Assembly: GCF_900109945.1 (NCBI RefSeq) | Contig: NZ_FOBX01000014.1 | Span: forward strand, 147,599 to 211,598 | Reading direction: 5' to 3' | DNA: 64,000 nucleotides | From: Bradyrhizobium sp. OK095 | GTDB lineage: Bacteria; Pseudomonadota; Alphaproteobacteria; Rhizobiales; Xanthobacteraceae | Shown: in pieces, positions 47,653-55,812 of the stretch | How positions within the stretch are numbered: the first letter of the stretch is position 1 | How the letters are laid out: each line of letters opens with the position of its first letter | Notes under the pieces: model-generated | The model's database searches: none | Told to the model about the DNA's origin: nothing | What the model saw: only the letters and a program-made list of their open reading frames with translations | Position numbers and translations under genes: made by a program

Positions 47653-48450
47653 ATGAAACCGTTTGCCTATCACCAGCCGAGCCAAATTCCGGATGCGGCC
47701 AAGCTCTTGACCTCGATCGAGGACAGCAAGCTCGTCGCCGGTGGCATGACGCTGATCCCGACGCTGAAGCAGCGGCTGGCCAATCCGCCTGCGCTGGTCG
47801 ACCTTTCGAAGCTCGGAAATCTCAAGGGCATCACCGACGATGGGGCGACGATCACCATCGGCGCGATGACGCCGCATGCGGTGGTAGCGGCCTCAAAACT
47901 GGTGCAGTCAAAAATCCCCGGGCTCGCGGTGCTGGCCTCGATGATCGGCGACCCCGCCGTGCGCAGCCGCGGCACCATCGGCGGCTCGGTCGCGAACAAC
48001 GATCCGGCGGCGGATTATCCGGCCGGGGTGCTCGGTCTCGGTGCCACCATCGTCACCAGCACACGCGAGATCGCGGCGGACAAGTTCTTTCTCGGCCTGT
48101 TCGAGACGGCGCTTGAAGTAAGTGAGATCATCACCGCGATCCGTTTTCCGGTTCCGTTGAAGGCGGGCTACGCCAAGTTCAAGGCGCCGGCGTCGCGTTA
48201 TGCGCTGGTCGGCGTGTTCGTTGCGAAATTCGCTGATGGCGTTCGCGTGGCTGTGACGGGCGCAGGCTCCGGCGTGTTCCGCGTGCCGCCCATGGAGGCG
48301 GCGCTATCGGGGAATTTCGATCCAACCGCGGTCGCGGCAATCAAAATCGACACCGACGGTCTCACCTCCGATATCCACGCCGAGGCCGACTACCGTGCGC
48401 ATCTCGTCACGGTGATGGCCAAGCGCGCCGTCGACGCGGCGCTCAGCTAG
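47653..48450 (+). CDS. Molybdenum hydroxylase FAD-binding subunit (CoxM-like)
   Basis: 265-residue flavoprotein. The two FAD-contact motifs of the family are present: VAGGMTLIP (AGG at 29-31) and RGTIGGSVANNDP (TIGG at 108-111). It takes electrons from the iron-sulfur subunit and passes them to an acceptor. A GGGAGGA site precedes ATG 47653. It follows the large subunit by ten bases and is followed 13 bases later by an amidase gene, suggesting oxidation followed by ring or amide hydrolysis. Confidence 0.94.
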   Translation: MKPFAYHQPSQIPDAAKLLTSIEDSKLVAGGMTLIPTLKQRLANPPALVDLSKLGNLKGITDDGATITIGAMTPHAVVAASKLVQSKIPGLAVLASMIGDPAVRSRGTIGGSVANNDPAADYPAGVLGLGATIVTSTREIAADKFFLGLFETALEVSEIITAIRFPVPLKAGYAKFKAPASRYALVGVFVAKFADGVRVAVTGAGSGVFRVPPMEAALSGNFDPTAVAAIKIDTDGLTSDIHAEADYRAHLVTVMAKRAVDAALS

Positions 48451-48463
48451 CACTTTAGGATTG

Positions 48464-49930
48464 ATGATGACTGATGGTAACGGCCGAGCGGCCTTCCCGC
48501 CGGCGCCGACTGGCCTTGGCGCGCTTTCTGCAACCGAGATCGTGGCCGGCTACCGGCGCAAGGCGTTCACGCCGCGCGATGTCGTCGACGACACGATTGC
48601 CGCACTTCAAACGGCGAATGAAACCTGCAACGCGGTGGTGACGCCGATGTACGAGCAGGCGAGGGCGGACGCTGATCGTCTCACCCGGGAGATCCGCGCG
48701 GGCGAGACCAAGGGGCCGCTCGCCGGCGTGCCCGTCACGATCAAGGACCTCGTCTTCGTCGCGGGTGTGCCGGCCTATGGCGGCTCCCCGATGAACAAGG
48801 CATTCGTGCCCGAGGCCGACGCGGCCGTGGTGTCGGCGCTGAAGGCTGCGGGTGCGATCATCACCTGCAAGACCACGACCTGCGAGTCCGGCTATAAGCT
48901 GACGGCCGATAGCCCCGTCACCGGCACGACGCGAAACCCCTGGAATCCCGGCCGCACCAGCGGTGGATCGAGCGGCGGCGCCGCGGCGGGTGTGGCCGCA
49001 GGTTGCGGGCCGATCGCGATCGGCACCGACGGCGTCGGTTCGATCCGCGTGCCGTCGTCCTTCTGCGGCGTGTTCGGGCTGAAGCCGACCTTCGGCCTGG
49101 TGCCGCGCTCGCCCGGCTTCTCGCCGCCGTCCTGGGGGTCGCTAGCACATACCGGGCCGATCACGCGCACGGTCGCGGATGCCGCGCTGACGCTGGAGAT
49201 CATCGCCGGTTACGATCTGCGCGATCCCGCCAGCCTGCCGGTATCGCCGCGCCGCTTCGATGCCAGCGTCGCACCGTTGAACGGCATTCGCATCGGCGCC
49301 AGCGTCGATCTCGGCTATGCCGCCGTCAGCCCGGACGTCCGTGCCGCTTTCAACAAGGCGTTGGCCATTCTCGATTCCTGCGGCGCACAGGTCACCATGG
49401 ATGGCCCGGGCCTCGATCCGGAGATTCTCGAGCACACGCTGAAGCCGATCGCCTTCACCGAGCAGGCTGCGGCGGTGGCGACCAAGACCACCGCAGATCT
49501 CGCCAGCTCTGAAGCCGACTACCGCGATATCGTCAGCGCGGGCCGCCACTACAGCGGCACCGATTATATCGAAGCTGGCTACCGGCGCGGCCAGGCGCGC
49601 AATGCGTTCCTGAAGCTGTTCGAGCGCGTCGATGCGCTGGTGACGCCGACGGTCGCGGTGACCGCATTCGAAGCCGGCCAGATCGGCGTCGACAAGATTG
49701 ACGGCAGCGAGGTCGATCCGCATCTCGGCTGGTCGCCCTTCACCTGGCCGATCAACCTCGCCGGCCTGCCGGCGGCGACGTTGCCCTGCGGCTTCGATCG
49801 CGACGGCATGCCGATCGGCCTTCAGATCGTCGCGCCCTGGCTGGATGAGCCTGCCATCTTCCGCATCGCCGCCGCGTTCGAAGCGGCGCAGCCCTGGGCG
49901 AAGTTCTGGCCGCAGGTTGCGTTGGGCTAG
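48464..49930 (+). CDS. Amidase signature family hydrolase
   Basis: 488 residues with the amidase Ser-cisSer-Lys triad: Lys94 in VTIKDLV, Ser169 in GRTSGGSSGGAAAG, and nucleophile Ser193 in GTDGVGSIRVPS. The 24-residue gap between the two serines matches the family. It hydrolyses an amide in the cytoplasm. It is the last gene of the transporter/Mo-hydroxylase unit, so it probably acts on the hydroxylated product. ATG 48464 is favoured over TTG 48461 or ATG 48467. It overlaps the convergent LysR gene by four bases. Confidence 0.92.
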   Translation: MMTDGNGRAAFPPAPTGLGALSATEIVAGYRRKAFTPRDVVDDTIAALQTANETCNAVVTPMYEQARADADRLTREIRAGETKGPLAGVPVTIKDLVFVAGVPAYGGSPMNKAFVPEADAAVVSALKAAGAIITCKTTTCESGYKLTADSPVTGTTRNPWNPGRTSGGSSGGAAAGVAAGCGPIAIGTDGVGSIRVPSSFCGVFGLKPTFGLVPRSPGFSPPSWGSLAHTGPITRTVADAALTLEIIAGYDLRDPASLPVSPRRFDASVAPLNGIRIGASVDLGYAAVSPDVRAAFNKALAILDSCGAQVTMDGPGLDPEILEHTLKPIAFTEQAAAVATKTTADLASSEADYRDIVSAGRHYSGTDYIEAGYRRGQARNAFLKLFERVDALVTPTVAVTAFEAGQIGVDKIDGSEVDPHLGWSPFTWPINLAGLPAATLPCGFDRDGMPIGLQIVAPWLDEPAIFRIAAAFEAAQPWAKFWPQVALG

Positions 49931-50826
49931 GACAACTCGATCGGCGCGCCGCGGCCGCTGAGCTCTTCGTCGAGGCGCAGATAATGCGCGAGATAATCGT
50001 GTAGTGCGGTCGCCGCTTTCGAGGTGGCGCCGCTGGATTTGTAGAGCAGCAACTCGATCTTCGGCAGCGGCGGCAGGCCTTCGTTTAGCCCGATCTCGCG
50101 CATCGCCGGCACCAGTGCGCTGCGGCCGAGCACGGTGACGGCCATACCGGCGAACGCTGCCGCCTGAAGGCCGCCGACGCTTTCACTGACGCAGGCGATG
50201 CGCCAGCGCAAATTGGCGCGCTCCAGCGTGTCGATCGCGTAGTCGCGGTAGATGTTGCCGGGCGGCAAGAGCGCGAGCGGGATCGGGCGCTCCTGGTGCG
50301 CGGCGGATTGCTCGCCGGTCATCCACACCAGCTGCTCGCGCCGCACCACCTGGCCGCCCGTGAAATCGTTCATGCGGGTGACGAGCGCAATGTCGACATC
50401 GCCGCGTTTAACGAGGCCAACCAACGGCGTCGACAACGCGCAGTTGAGTTCGACTTGCACGCGCGGAAATGATTTTCGGAACACGCTGAGGATCTGCGGC
50501 AGCATGAATGCTGCGTAGAGATCGGGCGTGCCGAGCACGACCTGACCCTCGATCTCCTGCGACGCAAGCTGCGAAATCAATTCGTCATGCAACCGGAGGA
50601 TGGATTTGGCGTAAGTGAGGACGGTGGTGCCGTCGTCGGTCAGCATCAGCCTGCGGCCGGCATGCTCGAACAGCTGCTTGCCGGTGAGCTCCTCCAGCCG
50701 CTGCAATTGCAACGTGATCGCCGGTTGGGTGCGGCCCAGCCGGCGCGCGGTCTCGGTGATGCTGCCGGTCTCGACCACCGAGATCAGCGACCGGAGCATG
50801 CGGATGTCGAGACTGATGAGGTTCAT
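49927..50826 (-). CDS. LysR-family transcriptional regulator
   Basis: 299 residues. The helix-turn-helix is GSITETARRLGRTQPAITLQLQRLEELTGKQLFEH (about residues 17-51) and is followed by a two-lobed effector domain. It is convergent with, and overlaps by four bases, the amidase gene, and lies downstream of another LysR gene on the same strand (61 bases). Its target is not fixed by divergence; the molybdenum hydroxylase unit or the following catabolic array are both possible. Confidence 0.92.
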   Translation of the reverse strand: MNLISLDIRMLRSLISVVETGSITETARRLGRTQPAITLQLQRLEELTGKQLFEHAGRRLMLTDDGTTVLTYAKSILRLHDELISQLASQEIEGQVVLGTPDLYAAFMLPQILSVFRKSFPRVQVELNCALSTPLVGLVKRGDVDIALVTRMNDFTGGQVVRREQLVWMTGEQSAAHQERPIPLALLPPGNIYRDYAIDTLERANLRWRIACVSESVGGLQAAAFAGMAVTVLGRSALVPAMREIGLNEGLPPLPKIELLLYKSSGATSKAATALHDYLAHYLRLDEELSGRGAPIELS

Positions 50827-50887
50827 GCGGCGTCCATGTCGCCCAGAATTTATGCAAGTTCCATGCTAGGGCTCTCGGGCGCGGGCG

Positions 50888-51853
50888 TCACCTTGCCCGC
50901 GGCGCAGGCGAGGCGGATTTCCCGCCCGCGCGGCCTTTTCGAACAATATTCCAGAAGTTTTCGGCGGCGCGGGTCATGCGCGCGCGCGGGCGGAACAGAG
51001 AGACGGTGATGGCAATGGTCCAGTCCGCCCCGCCGGCGTGCATCAGGCGGCCGCTGTCGAGATCGGCTTGGACCAGGCTCTGCGCGGCCCAGGTGATGCC
51101 GCGGCCCTCGCGCGCCATGTCGACCAGCAGCATGACCGGTGCGGCGAAGCTCGGAACGAGAAAGGCCGCCGGCTCCTTCACAGCCAGAAACGACGTCACG
51201 ATGCGTCCGACGCCCGAGCCCGGGTGATAGGCGAGATAAGGCAGCGGCGCGTCGGCCGTCCCGGGCAGGGTGTAGCGCGGCTTGGCCTTGCCTCGGCGCG
51301 CGCCGCGCGACGGCTTCGTCATCGGCGCGGTGATCGGGATCAAGAGATCGTTCGACAGCTCAAAACGCTGGAAGCGCTCCATGTCGAGCCGGGTCACCAG
51401 CGATGGATGATGATGGGCCAGCAGGAAGTGGGCCTGCGCATCCAGCAGGAGCTTTTCGCAACCGGCGAAGTTGGATGCAACGAGCTGGACGGCGGAGTCG
51501 GCGCGCGCACTGTCGGAATTGCGGATCCATTCCGGAAAGAAAGTTTGCGACAGCGCGTGCGTGGCCGCAAAGGTGATGGTCTCGGCCTTCAGCCGCGCCA
51601 CCTCGAGCGCTTCCTCGCGTCCGACCGAAACCCTGCGCAGCACGTCTTCCGCAACGGGGCGAAAACTTTCACCGGCCGGCGTCAGCGTGATCGTGTGGGT
51701 CGAGCGTTCGAACAGCGGCGTTCCCAGCCACTCCTCGAGCGACCTGATGCGACGGCTCAGCGCGGGCTGCGTCACATGCCGGCGCTTGGCGGCACGTGAG
51801 AACCCCCCCTCCTCGGCGATGGCAAGGAAATCCTCGAGCCAGACCAGGTCCAT
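50888..51853 (-). CDS. LysR-family transcriptional regulator
   Basis: 321 residues. The helix-turn-helix is GGFSRAAKRRHVTQPALSRRIRSLEEWLGTPLFER near the N-terminus. The effector domain is somewhat longer than average, with a basic tail. It is divergent from the symporter gene at 51985, and a near-palindrome with the LysR T-N11-A layout lies between them, so the symporter and the long catabolic array downstream are its likely regulon. Two LysR genes in a row suggest a duplicated or layered control. Confidence 0.93.
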   Translation of the reverse strand: MDLVWLEDFLAIAEEGGFSRAAKRRHVTQPALSRRIRSLEEWLGTPLFERSTHTITLTPAGESFRPVAEDVLRRVSVGREEALEVARLKAETITFAATHALSQTFFPEWIRNSDSARADSAVQLVASNFAGCEKLLLDAQAHFLLAHHHPSLVTRLDMERFQRFELSNDLLIPITAPMTKPSRGARRGKAKPRYTLPGTADAPLPYLAYHPGSGVGRIVTSFLAVKEPAAFLVPSFAAPVMLLVDMAREGRGITWAAQSLVQADLDSGRLMHAGGADWTIAITVSLFRPRARMTRAAENFWNIVRKGRAGGKSASPAPRAR

Positions 51854-51875
51854 GATGCGGTTTTGTCCTCAAATC

Positions 51876-51890
51876 ATACCGATACGGCAT
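51876..51890. promoter_or_regulatory. LysR-type box between divergent genes
   Basis: ATACCGATACGGCAT is a near-perfect dyad (one symmetric mismatch besides the centre) with the T-N11-A layout of LysR recognition boxes. It lies 22 bases upstream of the divergent LysR start and about 95 bases upstream of the symporter start, the usual place for an autoregulated activator site. Binding is inferred. Confidence 0.45.
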
Positions 51891-51972
51891 TAGCGCCTCG
51901 GGCGCCGCTGGTCCAATGTAAACGTCGCAAAACCATAACAAGGCGCCACTGCGCATGGCGCGACGATGCGTT

Positions 51973-51978
51973 GGAGGA
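51973..51978 (+). promoter_or_regulatory. Ribosome site deciding a TTG start
   Basis: GGAGGA lies six bases before TTG 51985 in the frame of the DAACS symporter. The only upstream ATG in frame (51955) precedes this site and would put it inside the gene. This supports the rare TTG start. Confidence 0.65.
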
Positions 51979-51984
51979 AATCAA

Positions 51985-53298
51985 TTGCAGATCGCCGCAA
52001 CTCCGCTGTCTGAGCCAATATCGGCTCCCGTTTCAGAACGGCGTCGCAAGCCGCTCTGGCGCGAGCAATATGTCCTGGTGGTTGCCGGCGCTGCGCTCGG
52101 CGCGTTGTTCGGCTTCCTGGCTCCGACCGTCGCGGTTGAATTCAAGCCGCTCGGCGATGCCTTCATCTCGCTGATCAAGATGACGATCGCTCCGCTGATC
52201 TTCCTGGTCGTGGTCACCGGCATCGCACAGGTCGGCGACATGAAGGCGGTGGGCCGCATCGGGCTCAAGGCCTTCGCCTATTTCGAGGCCGTGACGACGA
52301 TCTGCCTACTGATCAGTTTTGTCGTGGTGCGCTGGGTGCAGCCGGGCGCGGGTGTCGCCCACGCGACCGCGCAGCAGGCCGAGACCGTTGCGCGTTATCA
52401 GCAGGCTCATGTCGGATCGCTGTCAGCCTACATCCAGCACATGATCCCGGAAAGCTTTGTCGGCGCGTTCGCGGCCGGCGATGTGCTTCAGGTTCTCGTG
52501 CTCGCGCTTCTGTGCGGCATCGGCCTGCTGCTGCTCGGCGACAAGGCCGCGCCGCTGCGGACCGGTTTGGAGCGGATCACCGAGCTCGTGTTCAGCGTTG
52601 TCCATATCGTCGTGGCGCTGGCGCCGATCGGCGCCTTCGGCGCCATGGCCTTCACGGTCGCAAAATTCGGCGCTGCCACGCTCTATGCGCTGGCGCTGCT
52701 GGTCGGCACCGCCTGGGCGATGATGGCATTCTTCATCTTCGTCATCCTCGGCACGATCTGCCGTCTGGTCGGCATTCGTTTGATGGACCTCCTGCGCCTG
52801 CTGCGCACCGAGCTGCTGGTCGTGCTCGGCACATCGTCGTCGGAGACCGCCATTCCCGGCATGATGGAGAAGCTGCCGAAGGCGGGCGTGGGACGCGCAG
52901 TCGCGGGCCTCGTGATTCCCTCCGGGTATTCTTTCAATCTCGACGGCGTCGCGCTGACGCTGCCGCTCTCGACCATGTTCGTTGCCCAGGTCTACGGCAT
53001 CGAGCTTAGCGCCGCGCAGCAGCTCAGCCTGTTCGTGGTGATGCTGTTCACCAGCAAGGGCGCCGCCGGCGTCACGGGCGGTGCGTTCGCTGCACTCGCG
53101 GCGACCGTGATCGCGGCAGGATTGCCGGCAGAGGGCCTCGCGCTGCTGCTCGGCATCGACCGCTTCATGTCGCTGGCGCGTGCCATCACCAACACCATCG
53201 GCAACGCGGTCGCCGCCATCGTGGTCGCGAAATGGGATGGGGAATTCAATCGGGAGGACTGGGATCAGTCCGCCGCTCAAATCCAGCAAGCGAAGTAA
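51985..53298 (+). CDS. Dicarboxylate/amino-acid:cation symporter (DAACS family)
   Basis: 437-residue membrane symporter. The serine-rich re-entrant loop GTSSSETAIPGMM and the segment-7 motif FNLDGVALTLPLSTMF (NMDGT-like, here NLDGV) are diagnostic. It imports dicarboxylates or acidic amino acids with Na+ or H+. A TTG start at 51985 is chosen from the ribosome site. It opens the array that runs to 63774 and is divergent from a LysR regulator. The neighbours PdxA and MmgE/PrpD suggest a di- or tricarboxylic compound. Confidence 0.92.
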   Translation: MQIAATPLSEPISAPVSERRRKPLWREQYVLVVAGAALGALFGFLAPTVAVEFKPLGDAFISLIKMTIAPLIFLVVVTGIAQVGDMKAVGRIGLKAFAYFEAVTTICLLISFVVVRWVQPGAGVAHATAQQAETVARYQQAHVGSLSAYIQHMIPESFVGAFAAGDVLQVLVLALLCGIGLLLLGDKAAPLRTGLERITELVFSVVHIVVALAPIGAFGAMAFTVAKFGAATLYALALLVGTAWAMMAFFIFVILGTICRLVGIRLMDLLRLLRTELLVVLGTSSSETAIPGMMEKLPKAGVGRAVAGLVIPSGYSFNLDGVALTLPLSTMFVAQVYGIELSAAQQLSLFVVMLFTSKGAAGVTGGAFAALAATVIAAGLPAEGLALLLGIDRFMSLARAITNTIGNAVAAIVVAKWDGEFNREDWDQSAAQIQQAK

Positions 53299-53316
53299 GG
53301 ATCCAGGGTTTTCAAT

Positions 53317-54351
53317 ATGGCTACCAACAGCAACGAACTGCCCGTCATCGCGCTGACCCCCGGCGACTGCACCGGCATCGGCCCCGAACAGGTTGCGCGC
53401 ATTCTCTCCGATAACAGGCTCGCGGATGTCGCCCGCCTCGTCGTTATCGGCGATGCCCGCGTTCTCGACATGGGCATGGAACATGCCGGCGTGAAGCTGA
53501 AGGTCGAGCGAATCTCCTCGCCGAAGGCGGCCAACTGGGGCAGCAGTGCGGTGCAGCTCGTCGATCTCGGCAACACCGATCCGTCGAAAATCCCTCTCGG
53601 CAAGGCCAGCGCCGAATCCGGCCGACTGACCGGCGAGACGCTGTCGCGCGCGATCGATTTCTCCAAGGCAGGCGAGGTCGACGCGGTCACCTTCGCGCCG
53701 CTCAACAAGCGCGCGATGTTCGATGGTGGCTGGAAGTTTCCTGATGAACACAAGATGTTCGCGAGCCTGCTCGGCCACAAGACCTATTTCTCCGAGATGA
53801 ATGTTCTGGACGGGCAGTGGATGTCGCGCGTTACCGGGCATCAGTCCTTGCGTGAGGCGCTCGACGGCATCAACCCGGCGAGCATTACCGACGCGATCGA
53901 GCTGGTCGACCGCATGATGCGAAGGGCCGGCGTCGCCAAGCCGCGAATCGCGGTCGCGGCCCTCAATCCGCATGCCGGCGAGAACGGCCTGTTCGGCCGC
54001 GACGAGATCGAGATGATCCGCCCCACTGTCGAAGCCGCCGCGAAGACCGGCATCGCCTGCACCGGGCCTTATCCCGCCGACACCGTCTATATCCGCGCCT
54101 TCGCGGGCGAGTTCGACAGCGTGGTCGCGATGTATCACGACCAAGGCCAGATCGCGACCAAGCTGCGTGGCTTCAACCGCGGCGTCACCGTCACTGCCGG
54201 GCTTGAAACCGTGTTCACCACGCCGTCGCACGGTACCGCGTTCGACATCGTCGGCACTGGCGTCGCCAAGACCGGCGCGCTCGAGAGCGCGGTCCGCCTC
54301 GCGGCGCAATTGGTCTCGATCAAGGTCAAGGAGGCCGCTTATGCGCACTGA
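53317..54351 (+). CDS. PdxA-family 4-phosphohydroxy-threonine dehydrogenase-like protein
   Basis: 344 residues. The opening ALTPGDCTGIGPEQ, KRAMFDGGWKFPDEH, AALNPHAGENGLFG and the metal/NAD stretch MYHDQGQIATKLRG then SHGTAFDIVGTG match PdxA. Classical PdxA makes vitamin B6 precursor, but catabolic PdxA2-type paralogues oxidise other 3-hydroxy acids (including phosphorylated tetronates). There are no pdx genes nearby, and the symporter and PrpD neighbours favour the catabolic type. Its last 11 bases overlap the next gene. Confidence 0.88.
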   Translation: MATNSNELPVIALTPGDCTGIGPEQVARILSDNRLADVARLVVIGDARVLDMGMEHAGVKLKVERISSPKAANWGSSAVQLVDLGNTDPSKIPLGKASAESGRLTGETLSRAIDFSKAGEVDAVTFAPLNKRAMFDGGWKFPDEHKMFASLLGHKTYFSEMNVLDGQWMSRVTGHQSLREALDGINPASITDAIELVDRMMRRAGVAKPRIAVAALNPHAGENGLFGRDEIEMIRPTVEAAAKTGIACTGPYPADTVYIRAFAGEFDSVVAMYHDQGQIATKLRGFNRGVTVTAGLETVFTTPSHGTAFDIVGTGVAKTGALESAVRLAAQLVSIKVKEAAYAH

Positions 54352-55795
54352 TCGCAGGACCCTGCTTCAGGCGGCGGCCGCGCTGCCGCTCGCCACTGTT
54401 GGCGCCAGCTCCGCCTTTGCACAGGCACCGGCCGCAACGCCCGCCGCAGCACCGCCCAAGGACGTCACGCGTGCGTTGGCGCATTATCTCGTCACTGCGA
54501 GCTATGACGATCTGCCGGCCAATGTCCGGAAAGAGGGCGTCCGCACGCTGCTCAACTGGGTCGGCGTCGCCATCGGCGGCTCCCATCACGAGACGGTCGA
54601 TATCGCGGTCTCGGCGCTTGGGCCGTTCTCCGGCCCGCAGCAGGCGTCCCTGTTCGGACGGCGCGAGCGGTTCGACATCATGAACGCGGCCTTCATCAAC
54701 GGCGTGTCGAGCCATATCTTCGATTACGACGACACGCATCTGAAGACGATCATCCATCCAGCCGGTCCAGTTGCCTCGGCGATCCTCGCACTGTCGGAAA
54801 TGCAGCCGGTCTCCGGCAAGGAATTCTTGAACGCGTTGGTGCTCGGCGTCGAGACCGAGTGCCGGATTGGCAACTCGGTCTACCCGAACCACTATGACGT
54901 CGGCTGGCACATCACCGGCACAGCCGGCGTGTTCGGCTCGGCCGCGGCCGTCGGCAAGCTGTTGAAGCTGAACGAGCAGCAGATGACATGGGCGCTCGGG
55001 CTCGCCGCATCCCAGCCGGTGGGCCTGCGCGAATCCTTCGGCTCGATGAACAAGAGCTTTAATCCGGGGCGTGCGGCATCGAGCGGCATCTTCGCGGCGA
55101 TCCTGGCCTCGAAGAATTTTACCTCGTCCGATGCGATGATCGAGGCCAAGCGTGGCTGGGCCAACACGATCAGCACCAAGCAGGATTATAACGAGATTTT
55201 GGGCGATCTCGGCAAGCGCTATGAGGCCGCGCTCAACACCTACAAGCCGTTCGCCTGCGGCATCGTCATGCATCCGGCGATCGATGCGGCGATCCAGCTC
55301 CGCAACGAGAGCAAGGTGACCGCTGACCAGATCGAGCGCGTGGACCTCAAGGTCCATCCGCTGGTGCTGGAGCTTACCGGCAAGAAGACGCCGAGCCAGG
55401 GCCTCGAAGGCAAGTTCAGCATCTACCACGCGGTCGCGGTGGCGATCGTCGAGGGCGCCGGCGGCGAGAAACAGTTCAGCGACCGCGCCGTCACCGACCC
55501 GACCATCGTCGCGCTGCGCGGCAAGGTCAATCCGGTGATCACGCCGGGCATCAAGCCGGAGCAGGTCGATCTCACCATCGTGCTCAAGGACGGCCGCAAG
55601 CTCAATCGCTACATCGCGCATGCGATCGGCAGCGTGGAGAAGCCGATGACCGACAAGCAGCTCGAGACCAAGTTCTCCGATCTCGCGGACGGCATCATTC
55701 CGACCGCGATGGTCCGCCGTGTCATGGACGCCTGCTGGAACGTCGAAGGTCTGGCCAGCGCGGCGGAAATCGCCAAGATGTCGATCTCATCCTGA
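54341..55795 (+). CDS. MmgE/PrpD family protein with Tat signal peptide (copy 1)
   Basis: 484 residues. The N-terminus MRTDRRTLLQAAAALPLATV ending in ASSAFAQ is a Tat-type signal with cleavage near residue 28, then a Pro/Ala linker. The rest is the two-domain MmgE/PrpD fold, with NGVSSHIFDYDDTHLKT and ETECRIGNSVYPNHYDVGWH as family blocks. Members include 2-methylcitrate dehydratase, cis-aconitate decarboxylase and iminodisuccinate epimerase, normally cytoplasmic. An exported member is unusual. ATG 54341 follows AAGGAGG and overlaps the pdxA-like gene. The substrate is unknown. Confidence 0.87.
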   Translation: MRTDRRTLLQAAAALPLATVGASSAFAQAPAATPAAAPPKDVTRALAHYLVTASYDDLPANVRKEGVRTLLNWVGVAIGGSHHETVDIAVSALGPFSGPQQASLFGRRERFDIMNAAFINGVSSHIFDYDDTHLKTIIHPAGPVASAILALSEMQPVSGKEFLNALVLGVETECRIGNSVYPNHYDVGWHITGTAGVFGSAAAVGKLLKLNEQQMTWALGLAASQPVGLRESFGSMNKSFNPGRAASSGIFAAILASKNFTSSDAMIEAKRGWANTISTKQDYNEILGDLGKRYEAALNTYKPFACGIVMHPAIDAAIQLRNESKVTADQIERVDLKVHPLVLELTGKKTPSQGLEGKFSIYHAVAVAIVEGAGGEKQFSDRAVTDPTIVALRGKVNPVITPGIKPEQVDLTIVLKDGRKLNRYIAHAIGSVEKPMTDKQLETKFSDLADGIIPTAMVRRVMDACWNVEGLASAAEIAKMSISS

Positions 55796-55812
55796 TTCTG
55801 GAGTCAATTGGA

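Noticed and set aside
53317..54351. Vitamin B6 biosynthetic PdxA
   Set aside because: The family match is good, but no ksgA, surA or other pdx neighbours are present and the operon is catabolic, so the biosynthetic name was not used.
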